A DNA stretch of 56,430 nt, from NCBI GenBank assembly GCA_947476145.1, contig CANJPH010000013.1, forward strand, positions 1 to 56,430, written 5' to 3'. This DNA is from Bacteroidota bacterium. Lineage in GTDB: Bacteria; Bacteroidota; Bacteroidia; Chitinophagales; Chitinophagaceae. Both the position numbers and the translations under genes were made by a program. A model generated the notes under the pieces. That model was not told the DNA's origin and ran no database searches. It saw only the letters and a program-made list of their open reading frames with translations. Of the stretch, positions 1 through 6,238 are shown piece after piece; the stretch's first letter is position 1, and each line of letters starts with the position of its first letter.

Positions 1-207
1 ATTATTATGTGGGATGTATTGAGTGCCGATTTTGATTTGAAATTAAATGGGGAAGATTGTGCACGCAACGTAATTAAACATACCAAGCCCGGATCCATCA
101 TTGTTTTTCATGATAGTCAAAAAGCATGGGATAGGATGTCGATTGCTTTGCCCATTGTACTAGCCTACTTTTCCAAACTTGGCTACCGGTTTGAAACCAT
201 TCCTTAA
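1..207 (+). CDS. Polysaccharide deacetylase family protein, 3' end (partial)
   Basis: This reading frame is open from the first base of the window and ends at a TAA, leaving 68 C-terminal residues. The text around IVFHDS, after a GSIIVFHD turn, matches the late conserved motif of NodB-type polysaccharide deacetylases, metal-dependent enzymes that remove N-acetyl groups from cell-surface sugars. WDVLSADFD just upstream also fits the family. The catalytic Asp/His metal-binding part lies outside the window, so activity and substrate cannot be judged. The frame closes with a short ETIP tail. Family assignment is fairly secure; function is inferred from the family. Confidence 0.75.
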   Translation: MIMWDVLSADFDLKLNGEDCARNVIKHTKPGSIIVFHDSQKAWDRMSIALPIVLAYFSKLGYRFETIP

Positions 208-240
208 CTCATTAGATTGTTTATTATATAGGCAAAAAAA

Positions 241-262
241 GGCCAAGGTAGAAACCTCGGCC
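241..262. terminator. Imperfect hairpin after the deacetylase gene
   Basis: Two 9-nt arms, GGCCAAGGT and ACCTCGGCC, surround an AGAA loop with one mismatch. Seven A residues lie immediately 5' of the stem, so a T-tract follows it only on the minus strand. On the plus strand there is no clear T-run, so termination of the upstream gene here is uncertain. The remaining bases up to the tatD start at 407 show no other recognisable signal. Confidence 0.4.
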
Positions 263-406
263 TGTATAATCCGTACCCTATAAAAAACAAAAAGATAAAG
301 TCTGTACTAATAAGACCTATCGTCCAAAAGTAAAACGATGAAATAAATAGTTTTAGTATGTGGGGTGAGAAAAAAACCTTTTTTTTGCATCTACAATCTT
401 TCTATT

Positions 407-1174
407 ATGCGATTTATTGATACCCATGCACACTTATATGATGAATCTATCCTTCCAGCGATAGACGCAATATTAAACAATGCAGTTGCTGTTGGTATAG
501 AAAAAATTATAATGCCAGGAATAGATAGTACATGTATCGATAATATGATGCTATTGGAGCATACATATCCTAAGCAGTGCATTGCCATGATGGGTTTACA
601 TCCTTGTTATGTAAAAGAAAATTATGTTGCAGAATTAGCGATTGTGGAAGACTGGTTATCCAAAAGAAAATTTGTTGCCATTGGTGAAATTGGTTTGGAT
701 TTTTATTGGGATAAAACATTTACGGAGCAACAGTACAAAGCATTTGAAATACAAATGCAATGGGCTATTGATTATCATACTCCAATTGTTATTCATACGC
801 GCAATGCCATGGGAGAAACTATTGAAGCTGTGAAACCTTTTGCAAAAAAAGGATTACGCGGCGCCTTTCACTGTTTTAGTGGAAGTAAGGAATCGGCGCA
901 GCAAATTATAGAGATGGGATTTTATTTAGGGTTGGGTGGGGTATTGACTTATAAAAATGCCGGTGTAGCAGAGGCGATAAAGGATATTCCTATGGAGTTT
1001 TTGTTTTTAGAAACCGATGCGCCTTATTTACCCCCCGTTCCTTATAGAGGTAAAAAAAATGAACCAGCATTTATGCTAGAAGTAGCCAAGAAATTGACAG
1101 AAATTAAGCAGCTGCCTTTGCACGAGGTAGCGGAGATAACGACTGCCAATGCGGAAAAGCTGTTTGGAATTTAG
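407..1174 (+). CDS. tatD: TatD family metal-dependent hydrolase (DNase)
   Basis: A 255-residue TIM-barrel hydrolase of the TatD family, whose members are metal-dependent 3'-5' exonucleases acting on DNA and possibly RNA in the cytoplasm. The ligands are all visible: His7 and His9 in THAH, Glu94 in GEIGLDFY, His130 in HTRNAM, His155 in HCFSGS and Asp204 in ETDAPYLPP. An upstream in-frame ATG at 365 would add 14 unrelated residues. The start at 407 places MRFIDTHAH at the usual family N-terminus and is preferred. It is transcribed toward the FkbM gene, leaving 18 nt between the two stop codons. Confidence 0.93.
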   Translation: MRFIDTHAHLYDESILPAIDAILNNAVAVGIEKIIMPGIDSTCIDNMMLLEHTYPKQCIAMMGLHPCYVKENYVAELAIVEDWLSKRKFVAIGEIGLDFYWDKTFTEQQYKAFEIQMQWAIDYHTPIVIHTRNAMGETIEAVKPFAKKGLRGAFHCFSGSKESAQQIIEMGFYLGLGGVLTYKNAGVAEAIKDIPMEFLFLETDAPYLPPVPYRGKKNEPAFMLEVAKKLTEIKQLPLHEVAEITTANAEKLFGI

Positions 1175-1192
1175 CAATAAAACAATTCGTGG

Positions 1193-1924
1193 TTATTCGA
1201 AAATAAAATTATTACAATAGTTTTTTTTATCGTCTCCGTTTTGATACTTTTCAAAACTAAATTCAGCTAAGGGTATATGATTGGTACCGTGAATAATTTT
1301 ACCCTGATAGCCTAGTTGGCTTAAAAACGAAAATGTTTCTAATACTTGTTCCTTGCCAACATGGATGGCTTCTATTTCAACAATAATTTTAGGCTTATAT
1401 TTTTGTAAAATGTTAAGCCCCCCTTTAAAAACTTTTAATTCGTTCCCTTCTACATCAATTTTCAAAACATTAGGTTGTAGATGATGTTTTTCACAATAAA
1501 GGTCCAATGTGCTGGTTAAAACGGTTTCGGTTTTTGAAACGATTCCAAGTGTATGTTGATCAAATATGGTAGCACTAGGGGAGGATGATTGTCCAGTTAA
1601 ATTAGAAGGAATATAAAGTGTAGCAGGGGCATCGTTATCCGATAAAGCAATATTATTAATGGTAACATGATCCCAATGCATGATGGGTTTCATTTTTTCT
1701 AAATATTGGAACAACAAAGTTTGAGGTTCAAATGCATGAACTTGCCCTTCTTTACCCACTAATTTTTGCATAAAATATAGGTAACCCCCTTTATGTGCAC
1801 CAATATCCAATACGGTGTTCCCTTCTTTTACAGCATTATTAATATAAGCAATACCACCTATATCGTCTCTATTTTTGTATTTTAATGCTCTATGTGTAAG
1901 CTTAAACTTTTCGATGAATTGCAT
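1193..1924 (-). CDS. FkbM family methyltransferase
   Basis: A 243-residue Rossmann-fold, SAM-dependent methyltransferase of the FkbM type. The SAM-binding motif is VLDIGAHKGGYLYFM (about residues 38-52). The characteristic LKIDVEGNELKVFKGG follows in the second half, where the DVEG acidic turn identifies the family. FkbM proteins usually O-methylate sugars, lipids or secondary metabolites; the substrate here is unknown. No glycosyltransferase cluster surrounds it, although a polysaccharide deacetylase fragment lies 1 kb away. It is convergent with tatD and has no recognisable -7 box at its start. Confidence 0.85.
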   Translation of the reverse strand: MQFIEKFKLTHRALKYKNRDDIGGIAYINNAVKEGNTVLDIGAHKGGYLYFMQKLVGKEGQVHAFEPQTLLFQYLEKMKPIMHWDHVTINNIALSDNDAPATLYIPSNLTGQSSSPSATIFDQHTLGIVSKTETVLTSTLDLYCEKHHLQPNVLKIDVEGNELKVFKGGLNILQKYKPKIIVEIEAIHVGKEQVLETFSFLSQLGYQGKIIHGTNHIPLAEFSFEKYQNGDDKKNYCNNFIFE

Positions 1925-2072
1925 TCACTTTGCTTTGGTGATAAATGACACTAAATCTAAATAAATAATAATTAAGCGGTATGTATATTATATTAATATA
2001 TATTATAAATAATACATATAATTAATATCTTATTTGAATTTGCTATAAAAAATAATTACCAAAATTTTCTTT

Positions 2073-2080
2073 TACATTTG
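2073..2080 (+). promoter_or_regulatory. -7 element (TACATTTG) of the tRNA-Ser gene
   Basis: A perfect TAnnTTTG box lies 10 nt before the first base of the tRNA, as expected for a Bacteroidota housekeeping promoter. No convincing TTTG lies at the usual distance upstream. The stretch from 1925 to this box is extremely AT-rich and includes a near-palindromic run around 1981-2017; nothing coding is seen there. Confidence 0.6.
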
Positions 2081-2090
2081 CAACCCAATT

Positions 2091-2175
2091 AGAGAGGTGT
2101 CCGAGTGGTTTAAGGAGCACGCTTGGAAAGCGTGTATGCGGCAACGTATCGAGGGTTCGAATCCCTTCCTCTCTG
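2091..2175 (+). tRNA. tRNA-Ser (anticodon GGA)
   Basis: A class II tRNA of 85 nt with a long variable arm. The acceptor arms AGAGAGG (2091-2097) and CCTCTCT (2168-2174) pair fully. The anticodon arm CACGC-TTGGAAA-GCGTG gives anticodon GGA at 2125-2127, which reads UCC and UCU serine codons. The T-arm carries GGTTCGAATCC. The discriminator is G2175, and CCA is not encoded (CAA follows). The array of hairpin repeats begins directly behind it. Confidence 0.97.
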
Positions 2176-2182
2176 CAAAGCG

Positions 2183-2287
2183 TGTCACGATAGTGACAGG
2201 CTTTTATGCTTTAAGGCTGCGTCGCAAGCTTGCTTGTGAAAGCAGACGAAAAGCATAAAAGACAGAAGCAAACGAAGTTTGATTCTG
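2183..2287. repeat. Hairpin cluster behind tRNA-Ser
   Basis: Three stem-loops follow the tRNA. The first is TGTCAC-GATA-GTGACA (2183-2198). The second is a perfect 12-bp inverted repeat, CTTTTATGCTTT (2201-2212) with AAAGCATAAAAG (2250-2261), enclosing a GCAAGCTTGC palindrome (2224-2233). The third is a two-tier hairpin in which CAGAA/TTCTG surrounds CAAAC-GAA-GTTTG (2263-2287). The first could end the tRNA transcript, but no T-run follows. Open frames across this stretch lack any family resemblance and are not treated as genes. Confidence 0.75.
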
Positions 2288-2310
2288 AAAGGCTTTGGTA
2301 AAAGAGCTCG

Positions 2311-2394
2311 ATTTGGGATGACGACGAACGAAGTGAGGCGTCCATCCAAACTATTTGGTAAAAGAGCTCGATTTGGGATGCTGGAGCGAAGCGA
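2311..2394. repeat. 84-bp direct repeat, copy 1
   Basis: The first of two identical 84-bp units. It holds hairpin module X (GGAT-GACG arm at 2316-2323 pairing with CGTC-C-ATCC at 2339-2347, loop core ACGAAGT), a spacer TTTGGTAAAAGAGCTCG, and the start of hairpin module Y (GAT-GCTG at 2377-2383 pairing with CAGC-A-ATC at 2395-2402, loop core GCGAAGC). A further copy of the spacer lies just upstream at about 2294-2320. Confidence 0.9.
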
Positions 2395-2407
2395 CAGCAA
2401 TCATATA

Positions 2408-2491
2408 ATTTGGGATGACGACGAACGAAGTGAGGCGTCCATCCAAACTATTTGGTAAAAGAGCTCGATTTGGGATGCTGGAGCGAAGCGA
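2408..2491. repeat. 84-bp direct repeat, copy 2
   Basis: This copy is base-for-base identical to the unit at 2311-2394, 97 bp downstream. Module X is complete. Module Y is cut off after its GCGAAGCGA loop because the repeat stops one base before the DUF983 stop codon at 2493-2495. The gene end therefore replaces the 3' arm of the last hairpin. Confidence 0.9.
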
Positions 2492-2492
2492 A

Positions 2493-2936
2493 TTAATGCT
2501 CCTTCATCTTCTCATCCATTCTTTCATTGTATTCCAGTGGCTCTTCCTTCCAATTTTTATTGTAAGATACAAACATGGCAATCCAAATGGATCTGGACAA
2601 GCGCATAAAAATGGGTTGTAATAATATCACTAAAACAATAGCGCTCATTAACCAATATAAAATTCGGTTATCATCTAAATCAAAAGTCATTCCAATTAAT
2701 ACTTTCCATGCAACAAAGCTGGAAGCAAAATAAGCAACTGTTAAAGCATAACTCACATAACCAGTTCCTATATAAAATCCCACTTCAATTTCTGTGGGTT
2801 GGCTACAAACAGGACAAGTATCATTCATTTTTGTCATATTCGCTAAATCATAAGCATTGTTGGAAACAAATAATTTCCCTTCTCTACATCTTGGACACTT
2901 ATTAGTCAATACACTTGTTAATATATTCTTAGACAT
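2493..2936 (-). CDS. DUF983 family membrane protein
   Basis: A 147-residue protein with an N-terminal zinc ribbon made of two CxxC pairs (Cys14/Cys17 and Cys41/Cys44), followed by two strongly hydrophobic segments (about 58-80 and 93-112) and a charged cytoplasmic tail. This is the DUF983 layout common in Bacteroidota and Alphaproteobacteria, whose function is unknown. The gene sits 35 nt behind murF but has its own -7 box, so it is probably transcribed independently as well. Its stop codon abuts the hairpin-repeat array. Confidence 0.85.
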   Translation of the reverse strand: MSKNILTSVLTNKCPRCREGKLFVSNNAYDLANMTKMNDTCPVCSQPTEIEVGFYIGTGYVSYALTVAYFASSFVAWKVLIGMTFDLDDNRILYWLMSAIVLVILLQPIFMRLSRSIWIAMFVSYNKNWKEEPLEYNERMDEKMKEH

Positions 2937-2940
2937 GGCA

Positions 2941-2948
2941 CAAAGGTA
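2941..2948 (-). promoter_or_regulatory. -7 element (TACCTTTG) 4 nt before DUF983
   Basis: Read on the minus strand, the sequence is TACCTTTG-TGCC-ATG. The perfect TAnnTTTG box ends 4 nt before the start codon, inside the 35-nt gap after murF. A start site a few bases after the box would give a leaderless message. No clear -33 element is visible. Confidence 0.6.
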
Positions 2949-2971
2949 TTGAAAAATAAAAGAAGCGAAGG

Positions 2972-4270
2972 TTAATCTTCTAATACTTGTTCCATCTGAA
3001 TTCCTCTAGAACCTTTAATTAAAATGGTTCGATTTTCAAAAGCTTGTGCTTTTAACCATTGCTTTGCTTCCAATGCATTATTAAAGAAAGTATAGGAATG
3101 TTGGCAATGTTCAAAGTCGCCACCAACCAATATTACTTTTTCCCATTCATTTTTTTCAAGCAATTGTATAAGTTGTTGGTGCTCGGCTATACTAGTACTT
3201 CCTAATTCCTTCATGCCACCAATACAAACAATTTTATGTGTCGCATTTAGTTTTGCAAAATTTTCAATGGCCAAATGCATGCTGCTTGGATTGGCATTGT
3301 AGGCATCCAATATCACATCATTGCCTTTCCATTTTATTAATTGAGAACGACTATTAGAAGGAGCATAATTTTCAATAGCATTTTTAATTTTATCTGCAGG
3401 TACTTTAAAGTACAAACCAATACTTACGGCTGCTAAAATATTAGGTAAATTATATTCACCAACTAATTGTGTTTGAATGGTATCAATAGGGGAGCCCTGG
3501 GTAAAGTTTACTTGTAAAAAACCATTTACGGTTGTAGGATTCGCCTGTAAAGTACCCGTTTTGTTTCCATACGTAATCACTTCGGAAAGGCCTGCGCTCA
3601 TGGATACTAAATAATCATAATCACTCATTACAAAAGCCCTTCCATTATTGTTTCTTAGGTAATCATACAATTCGCCTTTACCTTTCTTAACGCCTTCCTC
3701 AGAACCAAAACCTTCCAAATGCGCTTTCCCACAATTGGTAATTAAACCATAAGTAGGCATGGCATATTCGCAATAACTTCCAATTTCTTTTTGATGATTG
3801 GCGCCCATTTCAATCACTGCCATTTGTGCATCGGTGCCAATACTTAATATAGTAAGGGGTACACCAATATGATTATTCAAATTGCCTTGGGTAGTGCATG
3901 TTTTAAAATGACTTGCAAGTACGGTGTACACCAGTTCTTTGGTCGTTGTTTTCCCATTACTACCTGTAATGCCAATAAAGGGGATGGTAAACTGTTCACG
4001 ATGATGTTTAGCAAGCGCTTGTAATGTGCTTAGCACGTCATCCACTTGTAAAATTCTATGGTCGAAAGGTTCGCTATTAGCAATGGGTTCATCTACAATT
4101 GCATAGCTGGCTCCATTTTCAAGTGAAGAAATAGCAAAAACATTTCCATTAAAGTTAGGGCCTTTTAAAGCAAAATATAAATCACCCAACTTCAATTTTC
4201 TGGTATCCGTTTGTATTTGAGGATATTGTTTGTACAGCTCGTATAAAAATGAAATAGAGGGGAGCTTCAT
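2972..4270 (-). CDS. murF: UDP-N-acetylmuramoyl-tripeptide--D-alanyl-D-alanine ligase (MurF)
   Basis: A 432-residue cytoplasmic Mur ligase that adds D-Ala-D-Ala to the UDP-MurNAc tripeptide, the last ATP-dependent step of the soluble peptidoglycan precursor pathway. The order is an N-terminal UMAG-binding part with DTRKLKLGDLYFAL, the P-loop GSNGKTTT at 103-110, a central domain with EMGANHQKEI, and a C-terminal domain with DAYNANPSS, the usual MurF signature. It lies 11 nt behind ispF in the gldJ-ispF-murF run, not in the dcw cluster, which has every other Mur ligase gene of this pathway. Length is normal. Confidence 0.95.
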   Translation of the reverse strand: MKLPSISFLYELYKQYPQIQTDTRKLKLGDLYFALKGPNFNGNVFAISSLENGASYAIVDEPIANSEPFDHRILQVDDVLSTLQALAKHHREQFTIPFIGITGSNGKTTTKELVYTVLASHFKTCTTQGNLNNHIGVPLTILSIGTDAQMAVIEMGANHQKEIGSYCEYAMPTYGLITNCGKAHLEGFGSEEGVKKGKGELYDYLRNNNGRAFVMSDYDYLVSMSAGLSEVITYGNKTGTLQANPTTVNGFLQVNFTQGSPIDTIQTQLVGEYNLPNILAAVSIGLYFKVPADKIKNAIENYAPSNSRSQLIKWKGNDVILDAYNANPSSMHLAIENFAKLNATHKIVCIGGMKELGSTSIAEHQQLIQLLEKNEWEKVILVGGDFEHCQHSYTFFNNALEAKQWLKAQAFENRTILIKGSRGIQMEQVLED

Positions 4271-4281
4271 TATAATTTGTA

Positions 4282-4767
4282 TTAACTATTAATCTCCGAA
4301 AGTAAGCAAGTAGCCATAGCGACTAGCCCTTCTTCTCTTCCTGTAAAACCCATGGTTTCAGTGGTGGTTGCTTTGATAGAAATATCCTTGTCGCCAATTT
4401 TTAAAATGCTAGCAATACAGTTTTGCATTTCAAGTACGTAAGGTTTAATCTTTGGTGCTTCTAAACAAAGTGTAGCATCGATATTTACAATTTGATATCC
4501 TGCTGCAGTAATTAAATCATACGTACGTGCTAGTAATATTTTACTATCAATATTTTTGTAAGCGTTGTCGGTGTCGGGAAAATGTGTGCCAATATCTCCT
4601 AAACTTAAGGCACCTAATAATGCATCACAAATTGCGTGTAATAAAACATCTGCGTCACTATGACCTAACGCACCTTTAGTGTGTGGGATTTTAATGCCTC
4701 CAATCCACAAATCTCTACCTTCTACTAATTGATGAAAATCAATACCGGAGCCAATGCGTAATTTCAT
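4282..4767 (-). CDS. ispF: 2-C-methyl-D-erythritol 2,4-cyclodiphosphate synthase (IspF)
   Basis: A 161-residue enzyme of the non-mevalonate isoprenoid pathway that cyclises CDP-methylerythritol 2-phosphate to MEcPP. The zinc ligands Asp10 and His12 (GIDFH) and His44 (LLHAICDALLGA) are present, as are HSDADVLLHA and the late ATTTETMGFTGREEG motif. The frame is open further upstream, but that would overlap gldJ by 98 nt. The ATG at 4767 gives the family start MKLRIGSGIDFH and leaves 4 nt after the gldJ stop, so it is preferred. Its product feeds undecaprenyl phosphate synthesis, which fits its position next to murF. Confidence 0.95.
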   Translation of the reverse strand: MKLRIGSGIDFHQLVEGRDLWIGGIKIPHTKGALGHSDADVLLHAICDALLGALSLGDIGTHFPDTDNAYKNIDSKILLARTYDLITAAGYQIVNIDATLCLEAPKIKPYVLEMQNCIASILKIGDKDISIKATTTETMGFTGREEGLVAMATCLLSEINS

Positions 4768-4771
4768 TGAC

Positions 4772-6124
4772 TTATTTTTTAAATAGTCTTTTCCACCATG
4801 GTGTTGAATCATCTGCTGATTGACTCGCAGCATCATATCCGAATGCAGAAGAAACACATCTAAATCCAATAGCGCTATTTGATTTGTCTTGGTCTAAGAA
4901 TCTTCTTGTACCAATATTTAACCAATAAGGACGGTCTTTCCAGCTTCCTCCTTTATATACTCTTGATTTGTTAGAAATAAGGGTAGTAATATCTGTATCG
5001 TAGGCAGATAATTCTGGTTCATCACCATCTAATGCAGCGCTTCCTCTAAATGGATTCATATCACTCATGTCTTTGCTACTTAGTGGACGATAAATATCTT
5101 CTACCCATTCATTCACATTACCACTTAGGTTGTGTAAACCTAGCTTGTTTTGCATAAAGCTGTTTACTTTAGCAGGGAAGCCAGCACCGTCGTTTGAGTA
5201 TCCAATCATACCCATATAATCGCCATTTCCACTTTTAAAATTAGCCATATACATTCCTTGCTTTCCTTTCTTGGTATTTCTTAAATCTTCGATACCAACA
5301 CCACCCCAAGGGTAAGGTGAATCGGACTCTACAACACTTGCTCCCGGTTTTCTTGAATTGGAACCCGCTTTGTTGTTTTGAAAATTAGTGATGTAGTTTT
5401 TAGAGCTTGCTACTTTAGCAGCATATTCCCATTCCGCTTCGGTTGGTAATCTAAAGTCAGGTTTTACGATATATTCTTCATCAGATTTTATTTTTTTTGC
5501 AGTACGCGCAGGTGCTGTAGCAGTGGTTCCAGAACTAGTTCCTGATTGAGTATTCGTTGTGGCGTTTAATTTACCCAAATAAGGTGTAGTTTTTGGATCG
5601 GCAATTAAACCATAACTAAATAAAATTGGTTCATTTGCTCTATCTGTTCTCCATCGGCAATAATTATTTGCTTGTACCCAACTCACACCCACTACTGGAT
5701 AATCATTAAATGCTTTTGCTCTAAAATAGCCTTCTACCATTGGTTCATTATAGGCTAAATCCTCTCTCCATACTGTGGTGTCAGGTAATGCATCTTTCAC
5801 TAAACCTTCAGATCCTTTTCCTAATTTTTCTAACCAATGCGTATAGTCTCTATATTTTTTATTACTTACTTCGTATTTGTCAATTCTGAATGCACTCACC
5901 GTGACTCTACGATAAGGATTATTCCACTGTCTCATTTCATTTTCCTCTGTATTCATACCAATGGTATAAGTACCCCCACGCACCAATGCCATATCCTTGA
6001 ATGGATCGACATTTCTTGCTGCCAATTGAACGGTGGTGGCCTCCTTAGACTCATTTGTAGTGAGAACCGCTGGGCCTAATAACAATACCGCAAAAAACAA
6101 TAAAATACTATTAATAAAATTCAT
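4772..6124 (-). CDS. gldJ: GldJ-like SUMF1/FGE-domain exported protein
   Basis: A 450-residue exported protein with one FGE-sulfatase (SUMF1-like) domain from about residue 45 (ALVRGGTYTIG) to the end (SNSAIGFRC). Within it are DKYEVSNKKYRDYTHWL, RLPTEAEWEYAA and LSGNVNEWVEDIY. In Bacteroidota this architecture beside porU and porV corresponds to GldJ, an envelope component of gliding motility and type IX secretion. The N-terminus is a signal peptide (hydrophobic residues 5-21), but it lacks the Cys lipobox expected of GldJ lipoproteins. An in-frame TAA four codons upstream excludes a longer start. A Gly/Ser/Thr/Ala-rich insertion near 195-210 interrupts the domain. Divergent from porU across 114 nt. 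GldK-like is the alternative name. Confidence 0.8.
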   Translation of the reverse strand: MNFINSILLFFAVLLLGPAVLTTNESKEATTVQLAARNVDPFKDMALVRGGTYTIGMNTEENEMRQWNNPYRRVTVSAFRIDKYEVSNKKYRDYTHWLEKLGKGSEGLVKDALPDTTVWREDLAYNEPMVEGYFRAKAFNDYPVVGVSWVQANNYCRWRTDRANEPILFSYGLIADPKTTPYLGKLNATTNTQSGTSSGTTATAPARTAKKIKSDEEYIVKPDFRLPTEAEWEYAAKVASSKNYITNFQNNKAGSNSRKPGASVVESDSPYPWGGVGIEDLRNTKKGKQGMYMANFKSGNGDYMGMIGYSNDGAGFPAKVNSFMQNKLGLHNLSGNVNEWVEDIYRPLSSKDMSDMNPFRGSAALDGDEPELSAYDTDITTLISNKSRVYKGGSWKDRPYWLNIGTRRFLDQDKSNSAIGFRCVSSAFGYDAASQSADDSTPWWKRLFKK

Positions 6125-6238
6125 ATAAAAAGTTTATTCAAAATCAACAAAAATGCTGATGCGAATATAGTTCGTTTTTTATTTATTTAATCAACACAAA
6201 CACATAAACTTCTGTTAGTAAAATCCTAATTTTAGTGC

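Noticed and set aside
2185..2400. 71-residue minus-strand open frame across the hairpin repeats
   Set aside because: Its sequence is a translation of the repeat units (PNRALLP appears twice) with no start signal and no family resemblance. The DNA is better explained by hairpins.
2311..2491. Possible CRISPR array
   Set aside because: Only two 84-bp units, with the intervening 13 bp too short for a spacer, and no cas genes in the window.
2415..2621. 68-residue plus-strand open frame running from the repeats into DUF983
   Set aside because: Half of it is repeat DNA and half is antisense to a well-supported gene.
4768..4869. Longer IspF with 34 extra N-terminal residues
   Set aside because: The extension overlaps the conserved end of gldJ (GFRC region) in another frame and is unlike IspF. 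The ATG at 4767 fits both genes.
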